Of a DNA stretch of 64,000 nucleotides, positions 61,114 to 64,000 are shown piece after piece (the stretch's first letter is position 1; each line of letters begins with the position of its first letter). This DNA is from Selenomonadaceae bacterium (GTDB lineage Bacteria > Bacillota > Negativicutes > Selenomonadales > Selenomonadaceae), in assembly GCA_017554235.1 (NCBI GenBank), contig JAFZIV010000041.1, positions 43,862 through 107,861 on the forward strand, given 5' to 3'. Under the pieces are notes generated by a model. That model saw nothing but the letters and a program-made list of their open reading frames with translations. It searched no databases and was not told the DNA's origin. Both the position numbers and the translations under genes were made by a program.

Positions 61114-62526
61114 GTGGAATTGAAAAATTTTGAATCGAAATTTGAAAATATTTCGTGGCAAATAATTTTAATTTTGTTCTCTGGGATTTTTTTTATAATA
61201 AATATTTTAACTCCGTTTATTGCAGACGATATAACTTACGCTTTCATATGGGACGGGGAAAACGTTAACGTTAGCAATGAGTTTCAACGTATCGAATCTT
61301 TCACCGACATTTTAATTTCGCAATGGTCGCATTATTTTACTTGGGGTGGACGTACTATTGCTCATATTATCGTCCAATTTTTCGCTTGGGTTGGAAAAAT
61401 TTACTTTAATGTATTAAATGTATTTGTGTTCTGCGTAGCAGTACTGTTAATTTTTAAAATAGGTACGGGGTTGAATCTTCGTGATATGAACAAAAAATTT
61501 TTGCTGTTTATATTGTTCGGAATGTATCTCCTCACGCCTGATTTTGTGTTTACAGAAGTTTGGATGACGGGCGCGATCAATTATCTTTGGATGACGACGT
61601 TGGAATTGCTTTTTTTGTTACCGTTTGCATTAAAATATCACAATAAAAATTTTTGGATTAATCCCCCGAAATGGAGTTTACCTGCAATGGTAGTTACTGG
61701 TTTAATTGCAGGTTGGTCGATAGAACCCGGTGCTTCAATAACAATGTTGGTAACATTTCTTTTCGTGATAACATTTTGGCGTGAAAAAAGTTTACAGTCT
61801 TGGATGACAATAGGATTTATTTTTCTCACGCTTGGATTTTTACTTTTAATCTTTGCACCAGGTAACATGGAGCGTCTGTTAACGGCAAACATTATAAACA
61901 CATCTTATAATTCACTTGAGGCTATTATATTCAAATTCAAAACCGGATTTTTGCCAATATTACTGCGCGAATCAATTTTATTCCTACCAATACTCTACTA
62001 CTTATTTCACAAAAGGCAAATTGATAATACCACAAAATTTATTGTAACGTTTATGGCAGCTTCAATAATAATTTTGTTTGTAATGTTATTTATTCCATTC
62101 TTTCCTGAACGCGCAGGTTTTCCTGCAACGATTTTTCTTTTGATATCATCAACTGCCGCATTGAAAGAAATTTTACCTGACGTTGAAAAAATTTATAAAC
62201 ATAATAGATTTTTCAAATTTGCTACAAAAATTTTAATTGTGCTAAGCATTTTTCACCTGAGTGCTTGTACCTACGTTTATGCCGTCATGTATATGCAACT
62301 TCAGGAACGTTGGGAAGTCATTAATGCCAATCGTAACGCTGAAGAAATTATCGTATCAAGATTGGTACTACCTTCATGGTCGGAAGATATTGTTGGAAAC
62401 CGAACGTGGACCAATCTTATAATTTTTGGCGACGCAGATATTAGTCCACAATTTGAAGGCGGTCGTAATAGAATTTTCGCGCAGTATTACGGACTGAAAA
62501 AAATTCGCATTGCAGAAAATCTGTAG
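61114..62526 (+). CDS. DUF6056-like multi-pass membrane protein, paralog 3
   Basis: The protein has 470 residues from a GTG at 61114, directly after the previous stop, with GGAGGG upstream. It is a diverged relative of the two proteins at 10-13 kb: IADDITYAFIWDGENV, SQWSHYFTWGGRTIAHIIVQFFAW, MTGAINYLWMTTLELLFLLPF, IAGWSIEPGAS, and a C-terminal AQYYGLKKIRIAEN. The membrane pattern is the same. Function unknown. Confidence 0.75.
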   Translation: MELKNFESKFENISWQIILILFSGIFFIINILTPFIADDITYAFIWDGENVNVSNEFQRIESFTDILISQWSHYFTWGGRTIAHIIVQFFAWVGKIYFNVLNVFVFCVAVLLIFKIGTGLNLRDMNKKFLLFILFGMYLLTPDFVFTEVWMTGAINYLWMTTLELLFLLPFALKYHNKNFWINPPKWSLPAMVVTGLIAGWSIEPGASITMLVTFLFVITFWREKSLQSWMTIGFIFLTLGFLLLIFAPGNMERLLTANIINTSYNSLEAIIFKFKTGFLPILLRESILFLPILYYLFHKRQIDNTTKFIVTFMAASIIILFVMLFIPFFPERAGFPATIFLLISSTAALKEILPDVEKIYKHNRFFKFATKILIVLSIFHLSACTYVYAVMYMQLQERWEVINANRNAEEIIVSRLVLPSWSEDIVGNRTWTNLIIFGDADISPQFEGGRNRIFAQYYGLKKIRIAENL

Positions 62527-62708
62527 GAGTTTTTTGGTTTTAAATTTTTTTATAAACGTTTGACAATTTAACATAAACGTAAAAAAATAATTTCTTTGGT
62601 AAAAAAGTTGTATGGATTATAATTTATATGCAAAATTTTAGGAGTTATTAACAGTAGCTTAAAATATAGACCATTATGTACAAAAGTAGATAAAAAGGAC
62701 GAATAAAT
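62527..62708 (+). other. Left flank of the TnpB element
   Basis: No gene is present in these 182 bp. A direct repeat ATAAACGT occurs at 62552-62559 and 62573-62580. A -10-like TATAAT at 62618-62623 with a weak TTGGTA 16 bp upstream could drive tnpB. The exact left end of the element is not recognisable. Confidence 0.4.
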
Positions 62709-63863
62709 ATGCAGAGAGGATACAAGGTAGAGATTGAACCGACGCCTCAACAGGCATTAAAAATACGTCAAAGTATAGGAATATGTCGTTGGCTCTATAA
62801 TCAATATCTCGCGGATAACTTTGAAATTTATGATAACTTCGGCAAAGGGTTATTTGAAACGGCGTTTAGTTATGACAAATATGTAAATCACGTCTTGAAA
62901 GAAAAATATGAATGGATAAAGCAATGCGGAGCGAAAGCACGTAAACAGGCGTTGATAAATGCAGAAAAAGCTTTTAAAAATTTTTTTGAGGGAAAAGCGG
63001 ACAGACCAAAATTCAAGAAAAAGAGAGAACAAAAAGACAAAGCCTATTTTCCAAAGAATAATAAAGGAGATTGGACAGTACGGCGACATAAAATTCAAGT
63101 ACCGACAATAGGGCTAGTGAAACTGAAAGAAAAGGGATATATTCCGACAAAGGCAAAAATTAGTGGGGGAACAATATCCTATAAAGCGAGAAGATATTAC
63201 GTTTCAGTAACAGTTGAAATTACGGATAAAAAAATGGAAAAGCCGCAAGGCGAAGGAATAGGAATTGACTTAGGCATAAAAGAATTGGCGGTGATGTCAA
63301 ACGGCGTAGTCAAGCCGAATATCAACAAAACGCCGAAGGTTAAAAAAGTAGAAAAGAAACTCAAAAGAGAGCAGAGATGTTTGAGTCGAAAATATAAATT
63401 GAAAAAGAAAAAGAGAGGTGAAAAAACTGCTACTTACTCTGCAAACATAGAAAAGCAAGTAGTCAGGATACAAAGACTTTATCAGAGGCTGACAAATATT
63501 CGAGTGGATTATGAAAACAAAATCATCAGTGAAATTGTGAAACGAGAACCAAGATTCATAGTGCTGGAAGATTTAAACGTTAGCGGAATGATGAAAAACA
63601 AGCATTTATCAAAGGCGATAGCGGCGCAACGTTTTTATTACTTCAGAATGAAATTAACGATAAAATCAAAAGAGAGGGGAATAGAAGTAAGAATCGCGGA
63701 CAGGTTTTATCCAAGTTCCAAGAAATGTTCACAATGTGGAAAAATCAAAAAAGAATTAAAATTAAAAGACAGAATGTACAGATGTGAATGTGGATTGAAA
63801 CTGGATAGAGATTTGAACGCGGCAATCAACTTGAAAAATGCGCCGGAATATGAAATAGCGTAA
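62709..63863 (+). CDS. tnpB: TnpB, RNA-guided nuclease of the IS200/IS605 group
   Basis: The protein has 384 residues. The N-terminal part has YKVEIEPTPQQALKIRQSIG and CRWLYNQYL. The RuvC-like catalytic residues appear intact: Asp in GIGIDLGIKELAV (~residue 192), Glu in FIVLEDLNVSGM (~residue 280) and Asp in LDRDLNAAINL near the end. The zinc finger is CSQCG with CECG. TnpB proteins use an omega/reRNA from the element's right end to cut DNA and keep the element in place. No TnpA transposase is within the window, so the element would be mobilised in trans if at all. Confidence 0.92.
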   Translation: MQRGYKVEIEPTPQQALKIRQSIGICRWLYNQYLADNFEIYDNFGKGLFETAFSYDKYVNHVLKEKYEWIKQCGAKARKQALINAEKAFKNFFEGKADRPKFKKKREQKDKAYFPKNNKGDWTVRRHKIQVPTIGLVKLKEKGYIPTKAKISGGTISYKARRYYVSVTVEITDKKMEKPQGEGIGIDLGIKELAVMSNGVVKPNINKTPKVKKVEKKLKREQRCLSRKYKLKKKKRGEKTATYSANIEKQVVRIQRLYQRLTNIRVDYENKIISEIVKREPRFIVLEDLNVSGMMKNKHLSKAIAAQRFYYFRMKLTIKSKERGIEVRIADRFYPSSKKCSQCGKIKKELKLKDRMYRCECGLKLDRDLNAAINLKNAPEYEIA

Positions 63864-63914
63864 AACAACTACCGGTGGCTAGCCGGAAAGTAACGACTGT
63901 GGAGTGTTACAGAA
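63800..63914 (+). ncRNA. Putative omega/reRNA scaffold at the tnpB right end
   Basis: After the tnpB stop two hairpins are visible: CCGG (63882-63885 region) with GCCGG around TGGCTA, and GTAAC with GTTAC around a GACTGTGGAGT loop ending near 63910. In IS605-type elements the guide RNA overlaps the tnpB 3' end and these hairpins, and its guide is the DNA just beyond. The coordinates are approximate. Confidence 0.55.
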
Positions 63915-63987
63915 AGTAATCAGTGGTCAGTAATCAGTGTTCAGTGAAAAAGTAATCTGACCACTAACCACTGATCACTGACCACTT
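63915..63987. repeat. Palindromic heptamer-repeat array (copy E)
   Basis: The left arm has units GTAATCA, GTGGTCA, GTAATCA, GTGTTCA; the right arm ACTAACC, ACTGATC, ACTGACC. It is the same type as copy A and lies directly against the TnpB element's right end. Confidence 0.85.
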
Positions 63988-64000
63988 AAAAGACGGACAC

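Larger units (their letters stand above)
62540..63914 (+). mobile_element. TnpB-only IS200/IS605-type element (boundaries approximate)
   Basis: The element comprises tnpB and its flanks. The right end is judged from two hairpins after the stop codon and the start of an unrelated heptamer array at ~63915. The left boundary is uncertain. No terminal inverted repeats are expected for this group. The region has no CTGCGCGG octamer, unlike most of the window, which suits a recent arrival. Confidence 0.7.

Overview
The window looks like a chromosomal segment of a low-to-mid G+C, Gram-negative-type Firmicute, most likely of the Negativicutes (Selenomonas-like). The pointers are a mix of Firmicute traits (CarD, ChW repeats, a 3D-domain protein, a freestanding condensation protein, many TTG starts with strong Shine-Dalgarno sites) with diderm traits (an orphan secretin, RTX-like giant proteins without signal peptides). 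The lineage is an inference; no rRNA is present.

Region by region. 1-2.1 kb: end of a GDP-mannose pyrophosphorylase gene and a GT11 fucosyltransferase fused to a GT2-like domain, a plausible GDP-fucose glycan pair. 2.1-9.9 kb: housekeeping genes gpsA, carD-like, sucC, sucD, hisH, hisA, a secreted ChW protein, cbiC and a eukaryotic-type hexokinase. 10.2-13.1 kb: two tandem DUF6056-like membrane proteins; a third copy is at 61 kb. 13-14.2 kb: ychF. 14.3-22.5 kb, minus strand: a 3D-domain protein behind a GC-rich structured leader, then cdsA, a 1336-residue multi-glycosyltransferase, a KAS III-like enzyme and a DegT aminotransferase, probably a surface-glycan operon. 22.6-29.3 kb: lepB, an orphan secretin, pnp coupled to a secreted serpin, and a DUF4367-like exported protein. 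29.4-29.7 kb is a repeat-rich noncoding stretch.

29.8-42.0 kb: a 3537-residue chimeric RTX-like protein holding a zinc-metalloprotease motif and an alpha/beta-hydrolase, followed by a 504-residue RTX-like partner. 42.1-43.8 kb: hypE with an MBL-fold gene. 44-46.4 kb: tRNA-Thr, metF, a MetH-reactivation-like protein and a flavodoxin lipoprotein. 46.5-50.7 kb: an unknown gene, a DNA glycosylase, an LTA-synthase-like sulfatase and a GtrB-like GT2. 50.7-51.0 kb: a decayed copy of the condensation-domain gene found intact at 55.7 kb. 51.4-62.5 kb: a long plus-strand run (LysR, FlK-like thioesterase, hypC, hypD, a MATE-HATPase fusion, condensation protein, larC, a DASS transporter, a small unknown, a FliB-like protein, DUF6056) combining [NiFe]-hydrogenase maturation, nickel-cofactor assembly and an unexplained MATE/condensation pair. 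62.7-63.9 kb: a TnpB-only IS605-type element whose right end abuts a heptamer-repeat array.

Two window-wide signals are not explained by genes. First, the octamer CTGCGCGG (either strand) occurs about 42 times by hand count, where roughly half an occurrence would be expected by chance. Second, a dispersed family of degenerate 7-bp tandem repeats, often palindromic, sits at gene junctions next to Shine-Dalgarno sites, supplies the last codons of two proteins, and appears in frame inside the giant gene.
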